Shown one piece after another: positions 26,178 through 36,100 of a stretch of DNA of 64,000 nt. The DNA is taken from NCBI GenBank assembly GCA_052161645.1, contig CP197414.1; one strand, given 5' to 3'. The stretch comes from Laterigemmans sp052161645 (GTDB taxonomy: Bacteria; Planctomycetota; Planctomycetia; Pirellulales; Pirellulaceae). Each line of letters begins with the position of its first letter. Positions within the stretch are counted from its first letter, which is position 1. The translations under genes were made by a program, and so were the position numbers. Below the pieces are notes generated by a model. It ran no database searches and had not been told where the DNA came from. It saw only the letters and a program-made list of their open reading frames with translations.

Positions 26178-26245
26178 GAACCTATCCGAAAACCGTAAGC
26201 CGCTTTGGCGCTAGCCGCGGTTGTTTTGGGTTTTCGGATAAGTTC
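26178..26245. repeat. MITE-like element, copy 1
   Basis: 68-bp element with 17-bp terminal inverted repeats GAACCTATCCGAAAACC and GGTTTTCGGATAAGTTC (one mismatch) and a GC-rich core containing TTTGGCGCTAGCCGCGG. A clearly related copy lies at 47366-47432. No coding capacity. The rest of the spacer up to 26412 shows nothing else that I can support. Confidence 0.65.
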
Positions 26246-26412
26246 TAAGCGAGATAATGAATCGCCACGACGAACTTCCTTCGTCTTGTTGGCTTGCCGG
26301 CTGATTGCGAGCTATGTTTTCGCGGATCTATGTTTCGCGAATGGCCAGGGTGTCAGGTTAACCAAGGCCACCGGAACGCTCGCAGTTACTCGAAGCGGAT
26401 ACGTTTCCGGCA

Positions 26413-27822
26413 ATGACACTGGTAGCCCTTTCATTAGCCTTGGCGCTGCTGGTTTGGTCGTTTGTCCTGCTCCGCTGGGGCACGGTGCTGGCGGTCTGCA
26501 TTGTCTTGCTGATAGCTGGTACGTTGTTTGGTCCGAATTTTCTGCACTACGACGGGCCGTTGCAGGTCAGCAGCGAGCGGCTGTTGTTCGGAATGTTGAT
26601 CCCCTTTTTTGTGATCCATCGCAAGCTCGGCTGGACGGATCCCAAGCGACTCTCGCGGGGCGACTGGCTGTTGCTGGTCTTCGCAGCCTATTTGCTGGTT
26701 TCCACGCTGCTTGGTAGCGGCGAGTTCGGTACCGAGAGTCTGCCGCGTTGGTTGTTCTACGTTGCCATGCCCGCGGGGCTGTACTTTATCGCACGGGGCT
26801 GTCGCCTGCAGTCCAATGACTTGTGGTGGTTGAATCGAGCGATCATGATGTTGGGCGGTTATTTAGCGGTGATGTCGGTGTTCGAGGCGAAGGGTTTCCA
26901 GCAATTTGTCTTTCCCCGCTACATCGTCGATCCCACGCTTTGGGAATTTTACGGCAGAGGCCGGGGCCCGTTGCTGAACCCCAGCGCCAACGGGATTTTA
27001 ATGACCGCCGCTTTGGGCGTGGCGTTGGCTTGCGGTTTTCACAGCGGTCGCTTGGGGCGGTTGGGCTACGGCGGGTTGGTGATGTTGTTACTGCTCGGCT
27101 GCTACTGCACCTTAACCCGTTGCGTTTGGATGGGCGCGGCAGCAGTGGTTGGACTCTTTCTATTTTTGCGTTTACCACGCCGGCTGCAAGTCTGGTCCAT
27201 GGTGGCGATTTTAATGGTGGGATTTGTCGGCAGCAGCACGCTGGGCAAAAGTCTGCTGAAGATCAAACGCGATAAAGGCTTATCGGCGGAGGCTTCGCTG
27301 CAGAGTATCCAATTACGTCCGCTGCTGGGGATTATCGCCTGGGAGATGTTTAAAGATCGGCCCCTGATGGGACACGGTTATGGACGTTACATAGAGCATC
27401 ACCGACCCTATACGGAAGCCCGCGATTGGAATCTGCCACTAGCCACGGCCGCCGGATATGTGCAACACAACATTTTACTCTCGCTGCTGGCCGACACAGG
27501 CATGATCGGCGTGGGGTTGTTCTTAATGCTGTTAGCATATTGGACTCGCATTGGCTGGCAACTGTACCGTCGCAATCCGCCCGAAAGTGAGCATGCGGTA
27601 ACAGGAGCATTACTGTTAGCCTTGCTGGTTGGCTATTTCATTAACGGGATGTTCCAGGATGCCACGATTTTCCCCATGATTCACTTGTATGTGATGATGA
27701 TCGCGGGAGTAGCCAGCGCCGCACGCGCTGCCGCACCAGTTCGGGCACGAAATGGAATGTTGATTTCCGCCGGGCTTGCCCCGGACGGGATCACAACTGG
27801 AAGCTACCAAGCGAGCCTCTGA
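26413..27822 (+). CDS. O-antigen ligase family protein
   Basis: 469-residue polytopic membrane protein with about 10-12 hydrophobic helices. The Wzy_C/O-antigen-ligase pattern is present: a central helix-rich core with RGRGPLLNPSANG, a periplasmic loop near residues 300-350 carrying RPLLGIIAWEMFKDRPLMGHGYGRY and then an HNILLSLLADTGMIG motif. Such proteins polymerise or ligate surface polysaccharide chains using lipid-linked substrates. It is alone, with no glycosyltransferases nearby, so its polysaccharide cannot be named. A strong hairpin follows the stop. Confidence 0.88.
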   Translation: MTLVALSLALALLVWSFVLLRWGTVLAVCIVLLIAGTLFGPNFLHYDGPLQVSSERLLFGMLIPFFVIHRKLGWTDPKRLSRGDWLLLVFAAYLLVSTLLGSGEFGTESLPRWLFYVAMPAGLYFIARGCRLQSNDLWWLNRAIMMLGGYLAVMSVFEAKGFQQFVFPRYIVDPTLWEFYGRGRGPLLNPSANGILMTAALGVALACGFHSGRLGRLGYGGLVMLLLLGCYCTLTRCVWMGAAAVVGLFLFLRLPRRLQVWSMVAILMVGFVGSSTLGKSLLKIKRDKGLSAEASLQSIQLRPLLGIIAWEMFKDRPLMGHGYGRYIEHHRPYTEARDWNLPLATAAGYVQHNILLSLLADTGMIGVGLFLMLLAYWTRIGWQLYRRNPPESEHAVTGALLLALLVGYFINGMFQDATIFPMIHLYVMMIAGVASAARAAAPVRARNGMLISAGLAPDGITTGSYQASL

Positions 27823-27833
27823 AAACCGACCCT

Positions 27834-27878
27834 CTTGTCCGCCCGCGATTCGCCGAGGGCGAATCGCGGGCGGACAAG
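27834..27878. terminator. Strong 21-bp perfect hairpin between convergent genes
   Basis: Left arm 27834-27854 begins CTTGTCCGCCCGCG and right arm 27858-27878 ends CGCGGGCGGACAAG; all 21 positions pair, with a 3-base loop GAG. It lies 11 bases after the O-antigen-ligase-type gene and between convergent transcription units, so a bidirectional terminator is likely. There is no U-tract worth the name, so termination could be Rho-assisted, or the palindrome could be a dispersed repeat. Confidence 0.6.
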
Positions 27879-28006
27879 GCAATTATGTGCGCGAGCAATG
27901 TAGCCGCCACTTGTTGCTCCGAACCGGGGCAAGACCGGCGGAAGCATTGCCCTAACCGCCTCCGGCGGGCAGGTCACCGCCCCAACGACCAAGCGTCCCG
28001 CAGAAT

Positions 28007-28114
28007 CTACGATTTGCGATCGGGGTCATCGCGGCGGACCACCACAAACCACATTGCGGCTCCACTGGTCAGAATCAGCGTTAAACTTAGCACTGAAATA
28101 AAAAACGAAATCAT
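28007..28114 (-). CDS. Small single-helix membrane protein, 35 residues
   Basis: ATG at 28114 shares its A with the stop codon of the NUDIX gene (TGATG), a classic coupling arrangement. The product is MISFFISVLSLTLILTSG followed by AAMWFVVVRRDDPDRKS: one transmembrane helix of about 25 residues and a short charged tail, the usual look of a real small membrane protein. Not recognised. It is below common annotation cut-offs. The 27879-28006 stretch holds nothing else visible. Confidence 0.55.
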   Translation of the reverse strand: MISFFISVLSLTLILTSGAAMWFVVVRRDDPDRKS

Positions 28115-28677
28115 CACACTAACCGTTGAATTTTATTACCCACGGCGGCAAAACCGTCGAGCGTTTCCAGTTCATTGAGCGGTAACCAGCGGACATCGCT
28201 GACTTCTTCCAATTGCAATTGCAAGTTTGGCTTGGCAGTCAGCAAAAATAAAAATCTGACATCATGATGAATATGAGCTGGTTCTTGCTTCTTCTCACTC
28301 GCTGGAATCAGATGGCTATCAAGATCCAACGGAACAGACCCATCGTCGCTGGCATGATCAGACATCAAGTCGCGGGGAACGCCCGTCTCTTCGCTCAGCT
28401 CACGACAAGCCGCTGCCGCCAAACTCAGGTCACTCGATTCAATGTGCCCGCCCGGTTGTAACCAACGTTGCAAGCGGCGGTGCTTAATCATCAACACCGT
28501 TCGTTGATTCGGATCGACCAAAAACGCACTGGCCGTGAGGTGCCCCTGAAAGTTGTCCCGGCGAATTCGATCGTGCCCCTGGTGTGTCGCCAAAAACTGA
28601 CGCATGGCAAGCACGCGGGGGGCCTCGTCTGGGTAACTGGCAAGGTAATCGTCGATTGAGGGGGCAAGAGCTTGCAA
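28114..28677 (-). CDS. NUDIX hydrolase
   Basis: 187 residues from a TTG start, chosen because AAAGGAA lies seven bases upstream and no ATG gives the full domain. Hydrolyses a nucleoside-diphosphate-linked substrate, identity unknown. The Nudix box reads GGHIESSD then LSLAAAACRELSEETGV, with the REL-x-EE-x-G core intact and one extra residue plus Asp for Glu in the first half, a variant seen in several subfamilies. Preceded by LQRWLQPGGHIE. The C-terminus WLPLNELETL is usual. Coupled to a 35-residue membrane protein downstream. Confidence 0.9.
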   Translation of the reverse strand: MQALAPSIDDYLASYPDEAPRVLAMRQFLATHQGHDRIRRDNFQGHLTASAFLVDPNQRTVLMIKHRRLQRWLQPGGHIESSDLSLAAAACRELSEETGVPRDLMSDHASDDGSVPLDLDSHLIPASEKKQEPAHIHHDVRFLFLLTAKPNLQLQLEEVSDVRWLPLNELETLDGFAAVGNKIQRLV

Positions 28678-28790
28678 GCGATGTTCCTTTACCGGGATGC
28701 GGGAATTTTGAGCGTTAATCGCCTCGACGATTGTTCACAAGCAGCTTAATTTAAAGGCTCTGACTCGCGTACACCAAACGATAGAATCCG

Positions 28791-30020
28791 ATGGGACAAA
28801 TTTTCTTGCTGCGATTCACCGGCGAAGACCGTGTTGGTCTAACCGCATCCCTAACTTCGGTGCTGGCCGGCGTGGGAGCCGAAGTGTTGGATATCAATCA
28901 GTCGGTGATTCATCAATCCCTGCTGTTGGGGATCATGGTCCGAGTGCCGCACGATGTGGACATCGAAAGCACTCTGCAATCGCCAGTCGATCAACTCAAC
29001 CTGCGGCTCAAGGTGCGTCCGATCTTCGATTTGGAATATGATGATTGGGTCGAGCAACAGGGTAAACCCCGCTACATTCTGACTTTGCTCGCCCGTTCGA
29101 TCACCGCCGGCCAGATCGCCGAAGTAACCGCGTTGATCGCGTCGGAGGGACTCAACATTGACGTCATTCATCGGCTCTCCGGGCGTCCGCCCCGGATCGA
29201 CCGCGGTGCTCCCAAGAGTGCGTGCGTCGAATTCTGGTTGCGTGGCAACCCGTTTGACCGAGCGCGGATGCAAGCCCGCTACATGCGGATTAGCCACGAT
29301 TTGGGAGTCGATATCGCCTGGCAAAAAGATGATGCTTTTCGTCGCTCGCGGCGGTTGGTTGTCTTCGATATGGACTCGACGCTGATTCAAGCGGAGGTGA
29401 TTGACGAATTGGCCAAAGAAGCTGGCTGTGGTGACCAGGTCGCCGCAATTACCGAGCGGGCGATGCGGGGCGAATTGGACTTCAACGCGTCACTGCGAGA
29501 GCGAGTCGCCAGTTTGGCGGGACTTCCGGAAACGATGCTGCAACGCGTGGCCGATCGATTGAACTTAACCGAGGGAGCCGAGACACTGATCGAAAACCTC
29601 CGCGCTTTAGGATATCGCACGGCGATTCTTTCAGGCGGTTTCGGCTACTTTGGCCGCTTGCTGCAGACGCGTCTTGGCATCGACTATGTGTACGCCAATG
29701 AACTGGAGATTGTCGACGGTCGATTGACCGGGCAAGTCGTCGGGGAAATTGTCAACGGCGAGCGGAAGGCAGAATTATTGGAGCAGATCGCTGAAAAAGA
29801 AGGCATTAACCGTCGCCAGGTGATCGCGGTGGGAGATGGTGCCAACGATCTGCCAATGTTGAGCCGCGCCGGGCTGGGGATCGCTTTTCATGCCAAACCG
29901 CTGGTCCGCGAGGAAGCTGACCATGCTGTTTCCAACTTGGGATTGGACGCCATATTGTACCTGCTGGGCGTCCGTGACCGCGAGCGAACTCAACAAGCAG
30001 CCAGCCAAGAGGCAGTCTAG
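28791..30020 (+). CDS. serB: Phosphoserine phosphatase with N-terminal ACT-type regulatory region
   Basis: 409 residues. Removes phosphate from O-phosphoserine, last step of serine synthesis. The N-terminal 170 residues hold two ACT-like modules (FTGEDRVGLTASLTSVLAG; LLARSITAGQIAEVTALIASEGLNI). The HAD core follows: nucleophile motif VFDMDSTLI with Asp193 and Asp195, LSGGFGYF (motif II), the lysine in NGERKAE and GDGANDLPML (motif IV). It converges with the outer-membrane-type gene, overlapping it by 4 bases at the ends. Confidence 0.94.
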   Translation: MGQIFLLRFTGEDRVGLTASLTSVLAGVGAEVLDINQSVIHQSLLLGIMVRVPHDVDIESTLQSPVDQLNLRLKVRPIFDLEYDDWVEQQGKPRYILTLLARSITAGQIAEVTALIASEGLNIDVIHRLSGRPPRIDRGAPKSACVEFWLRGNPFDRARMQARYMRISHDLGVDIAWQKDDAFRRSRRLVVFDMDSTLIQAEVIDELAKEAGCGDQVAAITERAMRGELDFNASLRERVASLAGLPETMLQRVADRLNLTEGAETLIENLRALGYRTAILSGGFGYFGRLLQTRLGIDYVYANELEIVDGRLTGQVVGEIVNGERKAELLEQIAEKEGINRRQVIAVGDGANDLPMLSRAGLGIAFHAKPLVREEADHAVSNLGLDAILYLLGVRDRERTQQAASQEAV

Positions 30021-31069
30021 AAATTTTGCCGCAAACGCAGCAACAACGCGCCTTCGGGACTGTAATCACCCACCCCCGAACGGTACTCCAGACGACGATC
30101 CATCGCGTAACCGACTTCTAGCACCGATTGTTCCGCGTCGTCTAACTGCATGATCCCGCAAAAAATGCGAATGTCACGATAAGTGGCCACGTCGTCCGCT
30201 CCGTTGACCCGCTCGATGGCCCAGCTATCACCACCCAATTCTGCGCCCACGTAAAACGCTCGTTCCTCGCTGTAGCGAAGTTGCAGACGAGGACGCGGGA
30301 AAACCAGTTCGCAAACCAAGTCCCGCGTGGGTCGCCACACAACCCCGGCGACCGGCAACACGCTGATGTCGTCGCGATCCAGCACATCGACACCGAACAC
30401 CGTGGCCAAGTCAGAGTGTACTTCGTAGTAGCCAACAGCATGCCCCGGAAATCGCACTCCCTCACGAGCGCTCCCCTCAAAGTCCGAGAACACCCCCACG
30501 CCGACTTTCAAATCCAACATGAAATTCGAGCCGTGAGTCGTTCTCGAGAGAAACGCTGTCTCCAGATCGAACAGCCGAGGGGGCATGTCGGTGCGGGTGG
30601 GACCATTGAGAAAATGCAGCCCCACGCCAACATCGATCGAATGCTGCTCGCCCAAAGTCAAACTAGGGTGCGATTGCATGCTGAACATGCCCAAATCATC
30701 GCCAGCTGGCAACCAAGTCCAATCACTCTCAACCGGATTGTAACCGAGCCAATCCCCAAACTCATATTTGGGTAATTTAGAGCTGGCAACGACGATTTTC
30801 TCCACGTCGCTGGCCAACGCCTGATTGATCGCGTCCTCAAGCAACAGCGGATCATCGATAGCCAGCGGCTCTTCGAGCACCAGCGGGCTGTCGTCGGCCA
30901 TTCCGCTGTTTTCCATCCCGATGGCGTCCGCGGCCGAAACCAACTGAGGTAACGCAATGGGCTGGCCGGTGTCATCTTGTGGTTCTTCAGCCACACTGAC
31001 TTTCGTCGTCGCAACGATGCAGCTGAATAGAAGGCCAAGAAGTAAGCCGCTGCGTTCAAGTTTTGCCAT
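30017..31069 (-). CDS. Outer-membrane beta-barrel type protein (DUF6268-like)
   Basis: 350 residues from the ATG at 31069, which begins a signal peptide (LLLGLLFSCIVATTKVSVAEE); the longer frame adds 17 residues before it. The mature part has an acidic stretch, then a region of alternating beta strands with many aromatic and Gly residues (GYYEVHSDLATVFGVDVLDRDD, FPRPRLQLRYSE, YVGAELGGDSWAIERV) and ends in a Phe-terminated strand (ALLLRLRQNF), the usual end of an outer-membrane barrel. It resembles the DUF6268 family of planctomycetes; that assignment is from memory. Function unknown. Confidence 0.7.
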   Translation of the reverse strand: MAKLERSGLLLGLLFSCIVATTKVSVAEEPQDDTGQPIALPQLVSAADAIGMENSGMADDSPLVLEEPLAIDDPLLLEDAINQALASDVEKIVVASSKLPKYEFGDWLGYNPVESDWTWLPAGDDLGMFSMQSHPSLTLGEQHSIDVGVGLHFLNGPTRTDMPPRLFDLETAFLSRTTHGSNFMLDLKVGVGVFSDFEGSAREGVRFPGHAVGYYEVHSDLATVFGVDVLDRDDISVLPVAGVVWRPTRDLVCELVFPRPRLQLRYSEERAFYVGAELGGDSWAIERVNGADDVATYRDIRIFCGIMQLDDAEQSVLEVGYAMDRRLEYRSGVGDYSPEGALLLRLRQNF

Positions 31070-31133
31070 TTTTTGTCCAGCGGGAACCGTAGGATGGGAC
31101 TCCCGGCCCGTCCAGCGCATTGAACTCTGCGAA

Positions 31134-31193
31134 AGACGGGCCTGGAGACCCGCGCTACCTTGTGACAGACGGGCCTGGAGACCCGCCCTACTT
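31134..31193. repeat. Tandem pair of AGACGGGCCTGGAGACCCGC units
   Basis: Two copies start at 31134 and 31167 (33-bp spacing) and continue into GCTACCTTG or CCTACTTGG. A shorter inverted relative (GGACTCCCGGCCCGTC) lies just upstream at about 31098-31113. The unit is itself partly palindromic (GGGCCTGGAGACCC). It sits between the outer-membrane-type gene and the MazG-like gene, in their shared upstream or intergenic DNA. Confidence 0.6.
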
Positions 31194-31243
31194 GGGAATA
31201 GCTCGTCAGAGCCGACGAGTTCAATAGCAATGATCGACCGCTG

Positions 31244-31576
31244 TTAGGCGGGGGGTGGATATTTGCTGGCGTTTTTCTTCATTTTTTCGGCCAAAGCGTG
31301 AGACAAATCAATTTCCATCACGTTTGCCAAGGCCAACAAGTAAGCTAGACAATCAGCCATTTCATCAGCCACTTCGCCGCATTTTTCCGCGTCCCGCTTG
31401 ACCTCCAGCGACTCGTCGCCGGTCAGCCACTGGAAGTGCTCCATTAACTCAGCTGTCTCGATCGCCAAGCTGCTGGCTAGATTCTTGGGCGTGTGAAAAG
31501 ATTGCCATTGCCGCTCATTGACGAAATGACGCACCAGTTGTTTCAAGTCGGTAATCGTGTTGGACTGATCGTTCAT
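31244..31576 (-). CDS. MazG-like nucleotide pyrophosphohydrolase
   Basis: 110 residues from the ATG at 31576; the longer frame adds 12 residues with no homologous look. All-alpha NTP pyrophosphatase of the MazG/dCTPase type: the two metal-binding elements are visible as AIETAELMEHF and EVADEMADCLAYLL (E-x-x-E and E-x-x-D). Probably cleaves a non-canonical or excess dNTP to the monophosphate. Length fits the single-domain MazG-like group. Stands alone between the outer-membrane-type gene and the divergent desaturase-like gene. Confidence 0.9.
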   Translation of the reverse strand: MNDQSNTITDLKQLVRHFVNERQWQSFHTPKNLASSLAIETAELMEHFQWLTGDESLEVKRDAEKCGEVADEMADCLAYLLALANVMEIDLSHALAEKMKKNASKYPPPA

Positions 31577-31739
31577 AGCCGGAATGCTACACTGGGCGTG
31601 GCGGGAAACCAATGGTCGCGGAGAATTTCCTCTCCCCCGGGCTTGGGTCGATCGCTCGCTTCAGTCATTATCCGAGAACTTTACCCGAAAATATTTGTCT
31701 TTGCGCTCTCTTTCTCACCGCGACACGATTTAAAACGCT

Positions 31740-33194
31740 ATGCCACGTGACTTTCTCAAAGGTGCTCAATCTCGCTACGACGTCGTCGTCATCGGCAGCG
31801 GATTGGCTGGACTGACCGCAGCCAACATTTTGGGCAGGGCTGGCCACCAAGTTTTGCTGCTCGAACAGCACTACAAATTGGGAGGGTTAGCGACTTGGTT
31901 TCGACGCCCCGGCAACCACATCTTTGACGTATCTTTGCACGGTTTTCCGCACGGCATGATCAAAAGCTGCCGTCGTTACTGGTCGGCCGATATTGCTGAT
32001 CGGATCGTCCAACTGGAAAACATTCGTTTTGAAAATCCAATGTTTTCCCTGACGACCACTTTTAATCGGGCCGATTTCACGCGGTTGCTGGTCGAACGTT
32101 TCGGCGTCGAACAACAGACCGTGGAAGCCTTCTTTGATACCGCTCGGGGGATGAACTTCTACGATGATCAAGCGACCACCACGGGTGAATTGTTTGAGCG
32201 TTTCTTTCCCGGTCGCGGCGATATTGTGCGGCTGTTGATGGAGCCCATTACTTACGCCAACGGCTCGACGCTGGAAGATCCCGCAATCACCTATGGCATT
32301 GTGTTCAGCAATTTCATGAGCAAAGGCGTATTCATCTACGAGGGTGGCACGGAAGACTTAATCGAGCGGATGCAGCGGGAGCTAAAACAGAACAACGTCG
32401 ATGTGCGGATCAACTGCCCAGTCGAGCGCATTGTGCTGGAACGTGGCCAAGTTGTCGGCGTGGAGGTCCAAGGCCGGCGAATTGATTGTGGTGCGGTGGT
32501 CAGCAATTCAAATTTACGCTCCACAATCTTCCGGTTAGTCGGTGAAGAGTTTTTTGATGCTAACTTTGTCGACGCCGCTCGCGAAGTGCGTTTGAACAAC
32601 AGCAGCACGCAAGTCTACATGGCACTCAAACCCGAAGTCGAAGTGGATGAGAGTTGTGGCGATTTGCTGTTCACCAGCACGGCGGAAGAGTTTCGCACCG
32701 ATCTACTGCTCAGTCGAGACATCACTAGCCGGACATTCTCTTTCTATTATCCGCGAACGCGACCGCAGTCCAAACATCGTCGCCACGCGATCGTCAGCAG
32801 CACCAACGCAAACTGGGCGGACTGGTCCGATCTATCGCCGGAAGCGTACGAAGCCAGCAAGCAAGACTTGATTGAAACCACGCTCGATGCACTCGACGCC
32901 TTCGTTCCCGATATTCGTGAAAAAGTGGAGCGTGTGGAAGCCGCCACGCCGCGGACCTTTAACCACTACACGATGCACGAATTGGGCGCCAGCTTTGGAA
33001 CCAAATTCGAGGGCTTAGGCGTTAGTCGCGCGCTACCAGAGCAAATCCCAGGACTTTATCACGCCGGGAGCGTGGGAATCATCATGAGCGGTTGGTTGGG
33101 GGCAATTAATTATGGCGTGATCGTGGCTAACGAAGTCGACGGCCATCTCGTCAAACAGGCGACTCGTAAGCCATCACCGACGACGGTCGATTAG
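31740..33194 (+). CDS. FAD-dependent oxidoreductase of the phytoene desaturase (CrtI/CrtISO) superfamily
   Basis: 484 residues. N-terminal Rossmann motif VVVIGSGLAGLTAANILGRAGH with the following acidic residue in LLLEQH, then GGLATWF, the family-typical GGTEDLIERM (residues about 205-214) and a C-terminal FAD motif GLYHAGSVGIIMSGWLGAINYG. This is the carotenoid/retinol desaturase-isomerase superfamily; the exact substrate (carotenoid, quinone or lipid) cannot be read. No other carotenoid gene is in the window. The 3' end overlaps the end of the giant gene by about 20 bases, convergent. Confidence 0.88.
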   Translation: MPRDFLKGAQSRYDVVVIGSGLAGLTAANILGRAGHQVLLLEQHYKLGGLATWFRRPGNHIFDVSLHGFPHGMIKSCRRYWSADIADRIVQLENIRFENPMFSLTTTFNRADFTRLLVERFGVEQQTVEAFFDTARGMNFYDDQATTTGELFERFFPGRGDIVRLLMEPITYANGSTLEDPAITYGIVFSNFMSKGVFIYEGGTEDLIERMQRELKQNNVDVRINCPVERIVLERGQVVGVEVQGRRIDCGAVVSNSNLRSTIFRLVGEEFFDANFVDAAREVRLNNSSTQVYMALKPEVEVDESCGDLLFTSTAEEFRTDLLLSRDITSRTFSFYYPRTRPQSKHRRHAIVSSTNANWADWSDLSPEAYEASKQDLIETTLDALDAFVPDIREKVERVEAATPRTFNHYTMHELGASFGTKFEGLGVSRALPEQIPGLYHAGSVGIIMSGWLGAINYGVIVANEVDGHLVKQATRKPSPTTVD

Positions 33195-36100
33195 CGGCCC
33201 GGTCAGTGCGACCAGCATAGCCGAAAGCGAGACAGGCAGCGGTGCAAAGGGCAACGCCAGGACTCCCAACAAAAACAACCACACAGCAGGTTTTAGCTTG
33301 ATGGTCCAACCCCAGGCGAAATAGACCACCGCCAGCCCTCCCCAGAGAATCAACGTCAACCCCAGGCTCCACACGACGCCAGCGAATGGGTACTGTTGCG
33401 TTGAAACCTTGGGCAGCATGACGGCCGGCACGGTAGCGCTGCTGCCGTCAATATGAATCACCCGCTGAGGTGCCAAGTGATCCGCGGAAAGCAGCCAAGT
33501 GCCCGGCAGCGAAGCTTCCAGTTCCAGGCTGGTGATCGATTCATTTCCAAACACGCGTTGCAAAAGTTTTGGTGCCCAGGCGTCGAGCCGCTGCCAAGTT
33601 AAATCTTCGGTAGCCTCTGAATCTTGGGGCCAGCCGAGTTGCCGTAGCCGCGCAAACCACGGCCGCAGCCACAATCGCTTTTCGTTGGAAGGACGCTCGG
33701 CAACGCTGTCCACCGCATCGTCGAGAATCGCCATCACGGCGGCGGCGATCCTGTCTCGATAGATTTCGCGACTGGCTGCTTGCCAACCGTCACTCAGAGG
33801 CTGTTGATCTAACAAATCGGCGGCTCGCTGGAATGACCTCGCCGGGGCGGCGGTCCAAGTTGCGGGGATGCCCAGCGGACTGTCTGGCCGATCCGCCGTC
33901 GAGTTACCGGTCTCTGCAACCGCACCACTGTTTACCACGATGCCAGCTGCTGTCGATTTGCGAGCGGATTGATCGTACGTCGAGACCCAAGTTGCCGCGA
34001 TTGGCAATTCGCTGGCGGTGGGGATCGCCAGCGGTTGGCCGGCGGCGGGTTTCGGCAAGCGCACCAACAGGACTAACTGTTGTGCCAAACGACTAACCCC
34101 CACCGGCACCTCGACTTGCTGGCTCTTGTCAGCCGCCGGATCGCCCACCCACCGCACGCCGATTGCGGTGCCACCCGCCCAAGCTCCCAAGATGTTGGCA
34201 CCAGGGGGCACGCGAAACCGGACCGCGTCGCGATTTCCCGGCAATAAATGTAGCCTCAGCAAAGCGGTTACCGACGCGTTCGCAGCAGCCGGCCGAAGTC
34301 TCTCAGCGGACGCTTTGCCAGCCAACTCACCAGCCAACTCACCAGCCAACTCACCGGGGAATAGTTCGACCTCGAGCAACGGAGACCGAGCCGCTCCAGA
34401 GCCCACCGGGGCGGGTTGCAAGTTGGCGGAAAAGGTTTCGCCAATCACTTCGTAAAACTGGTGCGTCTGTTCGCTGGGGGCGACATCGGCGAACCGCGGC
34501 GGGCAATTCTCAGCTCGCGAGTTTTGCGTCTGCCAAACGATCGGGTTGCTGGTCAAACGCCGCGGCGCCGCAAAGTAACGCGTCCGAGGGCCGTCCCCCA
34601 GCAGTCGCACGTCGGGTACGGCAACTCCGCCTTCGCTGGTCGTTTCCAAGATGGATGTGATCCGAATTCTGAGCCGCTGTTCGGGCTGCACACCGGTGGA
34701 TTGCTGAGTTTCCTGATCAGCGCCGGTTTCCTGATCAGCGCCGGTTTCCTGATCAACGCCGACAGCAAGTTGCTGGTCGGCAGGACGGCGGGGAAGGACG
34801 CGAATTAGTTGCGTGGATGCATCGGTTGCCGGTTGGGCCGACCATTTCACCGCTGGATAAACGTTCAATCCTTCAACCCAACGGCTGGGAATCTCAAACG
34901 TAAGAAAATTGATCGCGTCGTTGGTTGCCTCCACATCAAACACGACCTCCATCGTCCATAGCCCATCTTCCCAGCGGAGCGTCGCCAGCGACTCGGCCGA
35001 CAGCTGGACAACACTTGGTCGCAACCGAAACTGCTGGCTCAACCAAGGCGATCTGGCAATTTGGCGAGTTTCAAGCCGCCAAGCGCCCACCGGTGCCAAG
35101 CCGGCGGTCAGATCAAATTCGTTACTTGGCGGCGGCAAACCTAGCCGGCCGGAGGATTGCCCTGTGGATTCGTCGGACGCATGTGTCTCGGCGAGCTGTT
35201 CGACCACGACCGCTTCGTCATGCAGCAAGCGATACTCACTGCCGACCACATCCACCCCGGCGATACGAATTAAGGGTGGACGGAAAACGGTTTGCGGCTG
35301 CAGTTGCAACGATCCCCGCAGAGCAAGCGTCACCCCCACGCCGGCGTCGAGTCGTGGCAGCAAAATTTCCGTCTCGCCATCGACGCGTTGATCGATTAAC
35401 AAATTCTCTAGCGGGGTGTCATTGATGGTGACCTGTTCGGCGGTTAACCCTGGCGGCAACAGCAGGCCGAGTGGTTGATTAGTGACACCATCAGCAGCCA
35501 ACTCGCAGGCATACTCGACCGTTAAACAATCATGGTAAACCACTACGCGATGCGATTCTTTGGCGGTGCGATTCAAGCGGCTCTGGCGTTCAATCCGCAG
35601 CGTTGTGGGTCCGGCACCATCGTACTGCCGCGCAAAACGCACTTGCCCGACAAAGCCCTCCCAGGCCGCGGTAAAATCGGCGGAATCGAGCACACGGGGC
35701 TGCTGAGCTGATACGGAGCTGGTGTTCGGATCGAATTCGGAACTCGTCCAGCTCGGTGGCATATCGACTCCCAGCAGGCTGCGAATCGTACCTTGAAAAC
35801 CAGTTGGGCGCACATCGGGCAGCGTCAGCGAAACGACCGCACTGACCGAAGTTGGGTTTGACCACAGCAAGCGGATTGGACCGGGAGAATCAACCGTGGC
35901 AATCATCCGCAACCGCAAAGTGCCCGGCTCCGAACTATCACTCGCGGCCAACGCCCAAGCGGCTGTGGTCAAGGCGGGAAGTTCGGCGATGTCGAGTTCC
36001 AGCTCGACGACTACTCCGGCGCGAATGCCACGGCCAACATCCAATTCGACCTCACGAGCGGTATGAGCCGGGCTAACGTGCACCCACCAGCGGCGAGAAA

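Noticed and set aside
30017..30020. Sequencing error suspected at the serB/outer-membrane gene overlap
   Set aside because: Both frames end with normal C-termini; a 4-base convergent overlap needs no error.
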